Below are positions 28,005-35,761 of a DNA stretch of 64,000 bases, one piece after another. The position numbers were made by a program, and so were the translations under genes. The stretch comes from Pseudaminobacter soli (ex Li et al. 2025) (lineage in GTDB: Bacteria > Pseudomonadota > Alphaproteobacteria > Rhizobiales > Rhizobiaceae), in assembly GCF_003012705.1 (NCBI RefSeq), contig NZ_PXYL01000002.1, positions 62,001 through 126,000 on the forward strand, written 5' to 3'. The notes under the pieces were generated by a model. That model searched no databases, was not told the DNA's origin, and was given only the letters and a program-made list of their open reading frames with translations. Numbering within the stretch: the stretch's first letter is position 1; each line of letters starts with the position of its first letter.

Positions 28005-28025
28005 TTTGCGATAGCATTGCGCAAA
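28005..28025. promoter_or_regulatory. Candidate LysR-type operator between the divergent operon and its regulator
   Basis: TTTGCG (28005-28010) and CGCAAA (28020-28025) form a perfect dyad separated by 9 bp, with the T-N11-A core (TTGCG...CGCAA) typical of LysR-type sites. It is 35 bp before the LysR start and 85 bp before the binding-protein start, so it could serve both autoregulation and activation. Confidence 0.6.
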
Positions 28026-28059
28026 TAGATAATCGGAATAGAGGACATAGATTTCGAGA

Positions 28060-29019
28060 ATGACGTCGCCGCGCCTCGACAGGCTGGTCTGGGAGCTGGA
28101 CTGGAACCTTCTGCGCACCTTCGTGGTGATTGCGGAGGTGAAAAGCATCACGCGCGCCGCCGAACGTCTGAACCTCAAGCAGCCGAGCGTGAGCAACGCG
28201 CTGCGGCGGCTGGAAGACCGCATCGGCCGCCGGCTGGTGGAGCGCGACGCCACGCGCTTCGAACTCACTGAGACCGGGCTGCTGCTCTACGAGCAGAGCA
28301 TCGAGGTGTTCGGCACCATTTCACAGCTGCCGCTGCTCGTGCGCGGGGTGAGCGACGACGTGACCGGACATGTCACCATCGCCGCCGCCAGCCATGTCAT
28401 CTCGCCTCTCTACGATCGGGCGCTGGCGGAGTTTCACCGCAACTCCCCGCGCGCCAGCCTGACCGTATCCATTGCGGCGAGCACGGAGGTGACGAAGCAG
28501 GTGCGCGAGCGCCGGGTCTCTTTCGGCATCTGCCTCGTGGCGCAGAAAGACCCGGCATTGGACTACACGATGATGTATCGCGAGTTCTTCGGCTTCTTCT
28601 GCGGTCCGCAGCACCGGCTCTATGGCCGCGACGGCCTGACGCTCGCCGACCTGAAGGGCGAGCCTTCGGTTTCCTTCCAGACCGACCACATTTCGGACGC
28701 GCTGCGTCCGGTCGCGCTGCTGCGCAGCGAGGCCAAACTGGACGCCAGCGTGGTTGGCGTGTCGTCGAGCCTCGAAGAGGTGCGACGCATGATCGTTGCT
28801 GGGCTCGGCATCGGCCCGCTGCCGCTGCACGTCGCGCGCCGCGACGTGGCCGACGGGCTGCTGTGGCGCCTGCCGCCCTACGACGCGCCGCCGGCCATCG
28901 ACATCTTCCTGATCGTCAATCCGGAAAAGACCATGAACCGGGCCGAGCGCGCATTGTTGGCCGGCCTGCAGGCGCTGATCGCAGAGACGCCGCTGGAGGA
29001 GCGGATCTACAGCGAGTAA
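28060..29019 (+). CDS. LysR-family transcriptional regulator
   Basis: A 319-residue LysR protein: helix-turn-helix at ~17-58 (TFVVIAEVKSITRAAERL, then QPSVSNALRRLEDRIG) and an effector-binding domain beyond ~95. It is transcribed away from the amino-acid transporter/amidohydrolase operon, with a dyad between them, so it most likely controls that operon in response to its substrate. A Trp-rich lead (LVWELDWNLLR) precedes the HTH. The ATG at 28060 follows a weak CGAGA. It converges with the thioesterase gene after a 21-nt gap. Confidence 0.93.
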   Translation: MTSPRLDRLVWELDWNLLRTFVVIAEVKSITRAAERLNLKQPSVSNALRRLEDRIGRRLVERDATRFELTETGLLLYEQSIEVFGTISQLPLLVRGVSDDVTGHVTIAAASHVISPLYDRALAEFHRNSPRASLTVSIAASTEVTKQVRERRVSFGICLVAQKDPALDYTMMYREFFGFFCGPQHRLYGRDGLTLADLKGEPSVSFQTDHISDALRPVALLRSEAKLDASVVGVSSSLEEVRRMIVAGLGIGPLPLHVARRDVADGLLWRLPPYDAPPAIDIFLIVNPEKTMNRAERALLAGLQALIAETPLEERIYSE

Positions 29020-29040
29020 GCTGCAGCAATTGGCTTCCGG

Positions 29041-29457
29041 CTAGCTGGCCAGCAGTGCATCGGCACGTTCGCGCATGCCCGCATCGAGCGGAACGGCGGC
29101 GCGCGCGGCAAGGTCGAAGCGAACGCTGGTGGTGCGGCCGACAGCGTGGACGACGCCATCTAGCGTGCCGCTCATCACCTGTTCAAAGGTGACCGAGGTC
29201 CGACCGAGCTTCACCACATGCGAGCGCACGGTGATAAGCGTACCTGCTCGGGTTTCGTGCTTGTAGTCGATCTCGGTGCGCACGTCGGCCCAGCCGATGC
29301 CGTTGGCCTCGTGGCCCTCAAGTCCGGCGATATGGCCGAGAATGTGGAAACTGGCGTCATCGAACATCGCCGCATAGTGGCGGACATTCATATGGCCCAT
29401 CGTATCGCACAGCCAGGGATGCGCGACACCGACGAAGGTGATAAGCGGTTCGGTCAT
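29041..29457 (-). CDS. Acyl-CoA/acyl-ACP thioesterase, 4HBT hotdog fold
   Basis: A 138-residue hotdog protein with the 4HBT-type motif HPWLCDTMGHMNVRHYA, where the aspartate of CDTMGH is the probable catalytic residue, and FDDASFHIL on the central helix. It hydrolyses thioesters of CoA or ACP. As the last gene of the AsnB/ACP/ligase operon, 8 nt after the NadE-like gene, it may release or edit the ACP-bound intermediate. It could also be a housekeeping 4HBT that was added by chance. Confidence 0.85.
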   Translation of the reverse strand: MTEPLITFVGVAHPWLCDTMGHMNVRHYAAMFDDASFHILGHIAGLEGHEANGIGWADVRTEIDYKHETRAGTLITVRSHVVKLGRTSVTFEQVMSGTLDGVVHAVGRTTSVRFDLAARAAVPLDAGMRERADALLAS

Positions 29458-29465
29458 TGCATTTC

Positions 29466-30455
29466 CTATACGGGTTCCACGAGCTGCGGCTCGAGATGCA
29501 GGTAGCGCGCTACCTTGCGCTTGGCCGCGATGTCGTTCCAGACGTGGCCGATCTCTTCCTCGCTCAGCCCGACCGCCCGCGCGACATCCGCTGCCGGCAA
29601 GTTGTTATTCAGGCCGTAGAGACAAAGGTCCATGTTGTCGTAGGGCAGGGCGAAATAGAACTCCTCCTGCGTCTGCGCCAGCGAATAGGTGTCGGTAGTC
29701 GGCGGGCGGCGGCGCACCTCCTCCGGCACGCCGAGATAGGCGGCGAGCTGGTAGACCTGCGATTTGTAGAGATGCGCGATCGGCTTCACGTCGGCCGCGC
29801 CGTCGCCGTTTTTCACGAAAAACCCCTGGTCATATTCCAGCCGGTTCGGCGTGCCGACCACGGCATAGTTCAGCCGGTCGGCATGATAATATTCGAGCTG
29901 CTTTCGCGTGCGCTGCTTCATGTTGGTGGCGGCGACGATACCAAGATAGACATGCGCCGGCAGGCGGTGCTTTCGCAATTCGCCATCCGGGTTTTGCACC
30001 ACCAGCGAGGAGATGTTGTAGCCCGATGTCGTCAGAGCATTGGCAATCACGATCTTCGAGCTCCAGCCCGGTCCATAGGCCGGCTCGACCTCGCGGATAA
30101 AACCGTCGCGGCGGGCGTAGCAACCCATCGCTTCCAGCGTCGGTCCGATATTCTCGACCGCGCCGCTCAGGCCGAAGGTGTTGGCGACAAGCTGGCCGAG
30201 CCGCAGGCTTTCGGGATCGGAATCGTTTTCCGGCATGAATAGGCAGAACACGTTCTGCAGCCCGACCGCCCTTGCGGCAAGTGCGGCGCAGACGCTGGAA
30301 TCGATTCCGCCGGAAAGGCCAAGCACCAGCCCCCGCTTACGCACCGAGCCGCGCAACTGCGCTCGAAGTGCAGTCACTATGCGGGCGGTCTCGGCCTCGG
30401 CATCGATTTCGAGCGTGTCCACGGAAAAGGGCGGGTGACTTCCATGCATGATCAT
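29466..30455 (-). CDS. NadE-like ammonia-dependent synthetase (NAD synthase family) in a biosynthetic operon
   Basis: A 329-residue N-type ATP pyrophosphatase of the NAD synthase family: P-loop LGLSGGIDSSVCAALA at ~45, then GTPNRLEYDQGFFVKNGDGAADVKPIAHLYKSQ with the GDG...D-P/K-I pattern, and PEEVRRRPPTTDTYSLAQTQEEF. It lacks the glutaminase domain found in the ~550-residue NadE usual in Rhizobiales, so it would need ammonia from elsewhere. The TTDTYSLAQT segment differs from the SAGLW-type segment I expect in true NAD synthases, hinting at another carboxylate substrate. The ATG at 30455 overlaps the ligase stop (ATGA). A redundant NAD synthase remains possible. Confidence 0.75.
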   Translation of the reverse strand: MIMHGSHPPFSVDTLEIDAEAETARIVTALRAQLRGSVRKRGLVLGLSGGIDSSVCAALAARAVGLQNVFCLFMPENDSDPESLRLGQLVANTFGLSGAVENIGPTLEAMGCYARRDGFIREVEPAYGPGWSSKIVIANALTTSGYNISSLVVQNPDGELRKHRLPAHVYLGIVAATNMKQRTRKQLEYYHADRLNYAVVGTPNRLEYDQGFFVKNGDGAADVKPIAHLYKSQVYQLAAYLGVPEEVRRRPPTTDTYSLAQTQEEFYFALPYDNMDLCLYGLNNNLPAADVARAVGLSEEEIGHVWNDIAAKRKVARYLHLEPQLVEPV

Positions 30456-31987
30456 TCTCCAGCTTCGACGGCCAGCCGCCGTAAAACCTTGCCGCTTGCC
30501 GTCTTCGGCAGTTCGGCGCGGAACTCGATTGATTTGGGCACCATGAAATCGGGCAGGATGCGCGCACAGTGGCGGATGATCTCGCGCTCGGTCGGCGCCG
30601 GATCGGAGACGACCACCGCCGCATGCAGCGCCAAGCCGAGGATCGGGTCGGGCCGGCCGAAAGCCACGGCCTCCACCACGCCCGGACATTCGCAAAGGGC
30701 TGCCTCCACCTGGCGCGGCGCAACCTTCTCGCCCTTGATCTTCAACATGTCGTCCTTGCGGCTGACGAAATAGAGGAAGCCGTCAGCGTCCGTGCGAAAC
30801 AGGTCGCCCGTGTACAACTGCTTTTCGCCTGGCTTTGGGCCGGGACGCAGAACCGCGTCGGTGGCCTCCGGGTTTTCCCAATAGCCGCGCATCAGATGCG
30901 GCCCTCGCACCACCAGTTCGCCCACCGTTCCCGGTCCGACCAGCTGCCCCGCCTCATCGAGAACCACGGCTTGCGTGCCCGGAATGGCCTGGCCGACCGA
31001 ACCCGGCCGGCGATCTAGTTCTTCCGGCGGCAAATAGGCGGCGCGGGCGCATTCGGTCAGCCCATACATGCAATAGAGTTTTGCGCCCGGAAACAGTTTT
31101 TGCAGGCCCTCGACATGAGCCGGGGGCAGGGGGGCGGCGGCGTTGGTGAGATAGCGCAGGGCGGGCAGCGGGCTGGGCGCCAGATCCTTCATCGAAAGCA
31201 GCATCGCTGCAATCGTTGGAACCAGCGGCAGGCCGGTCACGCCCTCGGCGCGAGCCTTTTCCAGTATGGCATGGGGGAATGCGAAATTCTTTTCCAACAC
31301 CAGCCGTGCACCGACGCGGACCGCGACCAGCAACTGGTAGAGCCCATAGGTGAAGGACAGCGGCAGCACGCCGAGGACAATATCCTCGGCGGTATTTTCC
31401 AGGTAGGAAGCAATCGAGCTCGAGGCTGCATCCATGCTGGCGTGCGTCATCATCACGCCCTTGGGCCGGCCGGTCGAGCCGGAGGTGTAGATGATCATCG
31501 CCAGATCGTCCTCGCCGCCAGCCTCGGGCAGCACGCCGCTCCCATCATCCGCAATCAACGCTTCGAACGCCAAGACATCGGCGGGTAGCGCGCCGGTCGC
31601 ACGCGCAGCAATCAACAGGAGGGGGGAGAGAAGATCGCTACTGGCCCGCGCACAGACGTCAAGAAACTTTTCCTGCGTCAACACTGCACTCGGGCGGCAA
31701 TCACGCAGGATCAAGCCGACGCCATCGGTCTTGAGCTGCGGGTTGACCGGGCAGAAGACGGCGCCAGCCTTCAGCACCGCAAAGATTGCGACTGCCGTCT
31801 CCCAGACATTCTCCATGAAAACGACCACACGGTCGCCGCGACTGACACCCTCTGCCGCAAGCGCCGCTGCGAGACGGTCCGATTTCGCGTCGAGTTCGGC
31901 ATAGCTCAGCCGCGCGCCATCGGCCACGATGGCGATCCGGTCGGGACCGGTAGCGGCGCTTTGCCTGAGGAATGTCTCGACGCGCAC
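30452..31987 (-). CDS. AMP-forming acyl/amino-acid ligase (adenylation enzyme)
   Basis: A 511-residue adenylate-forming enzyme of the acyl-CoA synthetase/NRPS A-domain superfamily. Core motifs run in order: IIYTSGSTGRPKGVMMTH (~165), YGLTECARA (~305), YTGDLFRTDADGFLY (~395), SRKDDMLKIKGEKVAP and the catalytic lysine of LPKTASGKVLRRL at the end. The start is GTG at 31987, with GAGGGG six nt upstream; the open frame further upstream overlaps the carrier-protein gene. Its position right after an acyl carrier protein gene suggests it loads that carrier. The loaded acid is unknown. Confidence 0.88.
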   Translation of the reverse strand: MRVETFLRQSAATGPDRIAIVADGARLSYAELDAKSDRLAAALAAEGVSRGDRVVVFMENVWETAVAIFAVLKAGAVFCPVNPQLKTDGVGLILRDCRPSAVLTQEKFLDVCARASSDLLSPLLLIAARATGALPADVLAFEALIADDGSGVLPEAGGEDDLAMIIYTSGSTGRPKGVMMTHASMDAASSSIASYLENTAEDIVLGVLPLSFTYGLYQLLVAVRVGARLVLEKNFAFPHAILEKARAEGVTGLPLVPTIAAMLLSMKDLAPSPLPALRYLTNAAAPLPPAHVEGLQKLFPGAKLYCMYGLTECARAAYLPPEELDRRPGSVGQAIPGTQAVVLDEAGQLVGPGTVGELVVRGPHLMRGYWENPEATDAVLRPGPKPGEKQLYTGDLFRTDADGFLYFVSRKDDMLKIKGEKVAPRQVEAALCECPGVVEAVAFGRPDPILGLALHAAVVVSDPAPTEREIIRHCARILPDFMVPKSIEFRAELPKTASGKVLRRLAVEAGE

Positions 31988-31997
31988 AGGTTTCCCC

Positions 31998-32261
31998 TCA
32001 CCCCGAGACCGGTTCGCTCTTGCGCGCGACGAAGGCGGCGATGCGGGCGATGGAATCGAGGTTTGCCGGCACGATATCGGCATCGGCCATTGCAACGCCG
32101 AAGCGCTCTTCGAGAAAGGAGACCAGCTCGAGGATGCCAGTCGAATCGACCATGTCACTTTCGATCAGCGACTGCTCGTCGCCCAGCGGTGTGCTGTCGT
32201 CGCCGAACAGGAAATTCTCCACGATGAAGGCGCGTACCTGGCTCTTGATTGCGTCGGACAT
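31998..32261 (-). CDS. Acyl/peptidyl carrier protein
   Basis: An 87-residue carrier protein. It has the acidic helical fold with DMVDSTGILELVSFLEE, where the serine of DST is the phosphopantetheine site, and an N-terminus SDAIKSQVRAFIVENFLFG. The ATG at 32261 is set by homology to the normal carrier length; no strong ribosome site is visible. It sits between asnB and the ligase with 29- and 10-nt gaps, so intermediates are probably tethered to it. Confidence 0.88.
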   Translation of the reverse strand: MSDAIKSQVRAFIVENFLFGDDSTPLGDEQSLIESDMVDSTGILELVSFLEERFGVAMADADIVPANLDSIARIAAFVARKSEPVSG

Positions 32262-32290
32262 TCCAAAAAGGCCTTTCTCGGAGGATGAAG

Positions 32291-34237
32291 TCAGATAGCC
32301 GCCTCGCGGGAGCGGCTGCTGACAGTGTTGGAAAACTCTCGCGACCACAGCTGCGCCGACACGATGCCGACGAAGGCCGCGTTGTCGCGGAAACCCGTCG
32401 CCACATCGCGGCGGCATTTTTCGAGCAGCTTGGCCGCTGCCTGCGGATTGAACAAGCCGTTGGCGGAAACTGCCTCGGCCGACATGATCTCATCGACATA
32501 GTCGCCCACCGGACCGCGGAATGAGGCGCTGTCGGGCGCGCGGTAGGGCTGCTTGGGTCGCTCGGAGATCGCCGGCGGCAGAAGGTCGGCGGTAGCAGCG
32601 CGCAGTATGTGCTTTTCGCGCAGGCCCTTGAGCTTCAGATTTGGCGGTATCCGGGCCGCGAACTCCACCAGCCGGTGGTCGAGGAAGGGAAATCTCGTCT
32701 CGATGCCATGGGCCATCGCCATGCGGTCGCCCTGGCTGGACAAAATGTACCCGGGCAGCAGGAAGTGCGTCTCGATATATTGCGCTTGGTGAAGAGGGTG
32801 CCAGCGCCCAAAGGTCTCTGGCATTGCGGACGCAAGCTCCTCGGCCGCGTCGTAGCCTGCCAGCGCTTCGCGCAAGTCGCGCGAGAAGAACATCTTGGCG
32901 CCCGCCGTGGCGCGAAAGCGCGGGCGGTGCGAGAACAGCGGATCGTTCGGCGCGTCGACCCCGGTGCCGAAGAAGGCGGCGAGATATTCCGGCGTCTGCT
33001 GCTGCAGCGAAGACAGATAGGGATAGATCTTGCGGAAGAGGTGAGGGCGAATTTGCGAACTAGGCTGACGCCCGCAAAAGCGGCGGATGCGCGCTTCCTT
33101 GAAAAGATCATAGCCGGCAAAGATTTCGTCGGCGCCTTCCCCTGAAAGCACCACTTTCATCCCCTGCTCGCGGACAAGTCCCGAGAGTTGGTAGAGCGGG
33201 GCAGGGGCGGTGCGCAGCACCGGCCGCTCCATGTGCCACACGACGGCGGGGAAGATGCCGGCAATATCCTCCGGCCCGCAGGCGATTGCGTGATGCTTCG
33301 TGCCAAGCGCCTGCACCATCGTTTGCTGATAAGCGCTTTCGTCGAATTCGGTATCATCGAAGGTGACGGAGAAGGTGCGCAGCCCGTTCGGCGCCATGCG
33401 TGCCGCAAGCGCAGAGACGATCGAGGAATCGAGGCCGCCCGAGAGGAATGAACCAACTTCGACATCGGCGCGCAGGCGGATGCGCGTGGCGTCATCCAGA
33501 AGCGCGCGCAGTTCTTCGGCGATCTCGCTTTGCGGCCGCACGTCTCCATGGTCTTGCTCGGGGAAAGAGAGGGCCCAATAGGGCCTGCTGCGCGCCTCAC
33601 CGTCCTCGACGATCATCACATGCGCAGGCGGCAGTTCGAAAATGCCCTTGAAGGCAGTGCGCGGCGCAATCGGCGCCCACAGCGTAAAAATCTGGTCGAG
33701 CGCGAACGGGTCGATCTCGGCCTCTATACCCGGCACCTGTAGCAGCGACTTCACTTCCGAGGCGAAATAGAAGGCGCCACGATGCCAGGTATAGAACAGC
33801 GGACGCACACCCATCCGGTCGCGCGCCAGTATCATGCGTTTTCGCCGCTCGTCCCAGATGGCGAGGGCTAAGTCGCCGTTGAGATGGGTAACGAATTCCG
33901 GCCCGTACTCTTCATATAATTGAAGGACGACTTCGGTATCGCTCGCGGTGCGGAAACGACGGCCGCGCGCCTCAAGTATCCCGCGCAGCTCGATATAGTT
34001 GAAGACCTCGCCATTATAGGCGATGCACACGCTGCCGTCGGCGCTTTGCATCGGCTGTGCGCCATCGGCCGACAGATCGATAACCGAGAGGCGGCGGTGC
34101 CCCAAGCCCGCGCCGTTCCCGACATGAACGCCTTGGGCGTCCGGCCCACGGTGCGCGATAGCCCCGGACATGCGCCGCAACAGCATCGCTGCCTCGTCGC
34201 GCGGCAGGGTGCCGGCATAGCCCGCTATGCCGCACAT
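32291..34237 (-). CDS. asnB: Glutamine-hydrolysing asparagine synthase-family amidotransferase
   Basis: A 648-residue class II amidotransferase. Residues 1-~220 are the glutaminase domain with the catalytic Cys2 (MCGIAGYAG), AIAHRGPDAQG and YNGEVFNY. The synthetase domain follows, with the PP-loop SFLSGGLDSSIVSAL, VLSGEGADEIFAGY and GIETRFPFLDHRLVEF. It forms an amide on an adenylated carboxylate using glutamine nitrogen. Its length fits the AsnB subgroup often found in secondary-metabolite or polysaccharide clusters. Downstream come a carrier protein and a ligase, so the amide acceptor may be an unusual carrier-bound acid rather than free aspartate. Its ammonia channel could also feed the NadE-like protein, which has no glutaminase domain. 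Confidence 0.88.
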   Translation of the reverse strand: MCGIAGYAGTLPRDEAAMLLRRMSGAIAHRGPDAQGVHVGNGAGLGHRRLSVIDLSADGAQPMQSADGSVCIAYNGEVFNYIELRGILEARGRRFRTASDTEVVLQLYEEYGPEFVTHLNGDLALAIWDERRKRMILARDRMGVRPLFYTWHRGAFYFASEVKSLLQVPGIEAEIDPFALDQIFTLWAPIAPRTAFKGIFELPPAHVMIVEDGEARSRPYWALSFPEQDHGDVRPQSEIAEELRALLDDATRIRLRADVEVGSFLSGGLDSSIVSALAARMAPNGLRTFSVTFDDTEFDESAYQQTMVQALGTKHHAIACGPEDIAGIFPAVVWHMERPVLRTAPAPLYQLSGLVREQGMKVVLSGEGADEIFAGYDLFKEARIRRFCGRQPSSQIRPHLFRKIYPYLSSLQQQTPEYLAAFFGTGVDAPNDPLFSHRPRFRATAGAKMFFSRDLREALAGYDAAEELASAMPETFGRWHPLHQAQYIETHFLLPGYILSSQGDRMAMAHGIETRFPFLDHRLVEFAARIPPNLKLKGLREKHILRAATADLLPPAISERPKQPYRAPDSASFRGPVGDYVDEIMSAEAVSANGLFNPQAAAKLLEKCRRDVATGFRDNAAFVGIVSAQLWSREFSNTVSSRSREAAI

Positions 34238-34264
34238 GGGCCGTGCACTTCTGTCTGGGGGCCG

Positions 34265-35371
34265 TCAGTCAAACCGGTCTCCGATCAAGCGTGACCATGA
34301 TTCGCCCGCAAAACCGTTAAAAAAGGCCTTGCCGGCCAGAAACGGCTCCAGGAGCGTCGGGTCGCGCGTATGCACGATGCTGGACGAAGCATGAAGAAAG
34401 ACGAAACGCCGGCCGAGCAGGGCTTCGAGCAGGACAGGCTGGGTGCGCCCACGCAGCGCCACCATGCCCCGCTCGTTGGCATGGGCAAGCATGCTGTCGA
34501 TAACCTCGCCGATACGACCCGGCGCGGCGAGTATCTGAAACACGCGGCCGATGCGGCCAGGGTCGCCATGATAAAGAAAGAGGCCAAGCGGACGTCCGTC
34601 GCGTGTCGTCACCACCCGTCGCACCATCTCGCCATAGAGGGCCTTGCTGGAGGCTTCTGCCACGATCCGCCGAAGGTTTTCCGGCTGCCAAAGCGGCCGG
34701 ACAGCATAGGCTTCGGTCCATTTCGTCAGGAGGGCAGCCGTGGTCTCGTCGTCGACCTCGGCGCTTGGAAAAGTTCCCTCGGGCACCGCGGCGGCAAGAC
34801 ACGACAAGCGCGGCCCTGGCGCACCGCGCCGAATCAGCGAATCGATTGGCCTGGCAAGCGGCGACAAGAGTCTGGCCGCGCCGACAGCATTCGCCGCCAT
34901 CTCCGCGACAAAACCGGCCGGCCGAATGACGCGTAGCCATTCGAGGCTGTAGTCGGGCAGCACGGTAGCACGTAGCTTGCGCCACATGGCGGTTGAGATG
35001 TCATTGGCGGTTTCGGTCAGCGTGATGTCTTGCGAGCCGGAAAGAAAGGCGCGCATCAGCCGTGCGCCCGCAAACGGATCGTCGGTGTGGTTGTCGACCA
35101 TCAGCGACCCGCAGACGGCCGCGCGCACGGTTCGCTCCTCCACCGCCATCGGCAGGGGCATGACGCCGATGAAGCCGGTCACCCGGCCGTCATTGTGGAC
35201 ATGGACAAGGGAGCCGATCTCGGGATCATGGTCCGGCGCCTCGATAAAGAGTCCGGTCAGATAGGCTTCAAGGGCATGGGTGGCGGGCCGGCGCGTCTTG
35301 CGCAGGATACGCTGGAACAGTTCGGCGACAGCCGATATGTCCGCTTGCCGCAGGGCCCGGATTTCTCCCAT
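34265..35371 (-). CDS. GNAT-like acyltransferase, first gene of the AsnB/ACP operon
   Basis: A 368-residue protein with an N-terminal GNAT-type acyltransferase half (EIRALRQADISAVAELFQR, then HVHNDGRVTGFIGVMPLPM) and a less conserved C-terminal half (IGRVFQILAAPGRIGEVIDSM), possibly a second, degenerate GNAT fold. Around 150 residues beyond a single GNAT domain make it a long member. It lies 27 nt upstream of asnB in the same direction and is the operon's first gene. It may acylate the amine or amide product. No close family name is known to me, so the specific role is inference. Confidence 0.7.
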   Translation of the reverse strand: MGEIRALRQADISAVAELFQRILRKTRRPATHALEAYLTGLFIEAPDHDPEIGSLVHVHNDGRVTGFIGVMPLPMAVEERTVRAAVCGSLMVDNHTDDPFAGARLMRAFLSGSQDITLTETANDISTAMWRKLRATVLPDYSLEWLRVIRPAGFVAEMAANAVGAARLLSPLARPIDSLIRRGAPGPRLSCLAAAVPEGTFPSAEVDDETTAALLTKWTEAYAVRPLWQPENLRRIVAEASSKALYGEMVRRVVTTRDGRPLGLFLYHGDPGRIGRVFQILAAPGRIGEVIDSMLAHANERGMVALRGRTQPVLLEALLGRRFVFLHASSSIVHTRDPTLLEPFLAGKAFFNGFAGESWSRLIGDRFD

Positions 35372-35502
35372 CTTCGTCTACGACGAGACCCAAGCAGGAG
35401 TCTCGCACGCCCCCCTTCCCCATTTTAGGAATGTCTATAGCACGGGGCTTAATTTTCCGTGTTGCGGCCGCCTCCATCTTCGCCGGCTCAATTTTACCAA
35501 GT

Positions 35503-35529
35503 ATTATAAGCTCTTAGCCGACGAGTCAG
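35503..35529 (-). promoter_or_regulatory. Candidate promoter for the AsnB/ACP operon
   Basis: On the minus strand TATAAT (35508-35503) is preceded at 15 bp by CTGACT (35529-35524), four of six matches to TTGACA. The spacing is short, so this is only a candidate. It lies ~130 bp before the GNAT-like gene, opposite the Pho boxes. Confidence 0.3.
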
Positions 35530-35569
35530 CAGCGTAATCGCAAGCCTCGCGCGCCCCATCAAGAGCCAA

Positions 35570-35646
35570 CTGTCACTAATTTACATCAGTGCCGCACGTC
35601 ATTTGGCTGTCATCCAGCTGTCACCGAGCCGAGACGCGACTGTCAT
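35570..35646 (+). promoter_or_regulatory. Cluster of Pho boxes (PhoB sites) upstream of the porin gene
   Basis: CTGTCAY repeats lie at 35570-35576 (CTGTCAC), 35607-35613 (CTGTCAT), 35618-35624 (CTGTCAC) and 35640-35646 (CTGTCAT). The pair at 35607/35618 has the classical 11-bp phase of a Pho box and the one at 35640 is 22 bp further, again in phase. PhoB binds such repeats upstream of phosphate-starvation genes. They point toward the porin, whose start is ~115 bp on, though the divergent operon could respond too. Confidence 0.75.
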
Positions 35647-35761
35647 CTGGCGTGGCTAGAGGGGTGCCCGGGGATGGGCATTGGAGACAGGGCAGGGAAG
35701 CGCTGTCCTTCAGAAAAAAGAACCCAGACTCGCATACCAACTTTTGACTGGAGGTCAGAAA

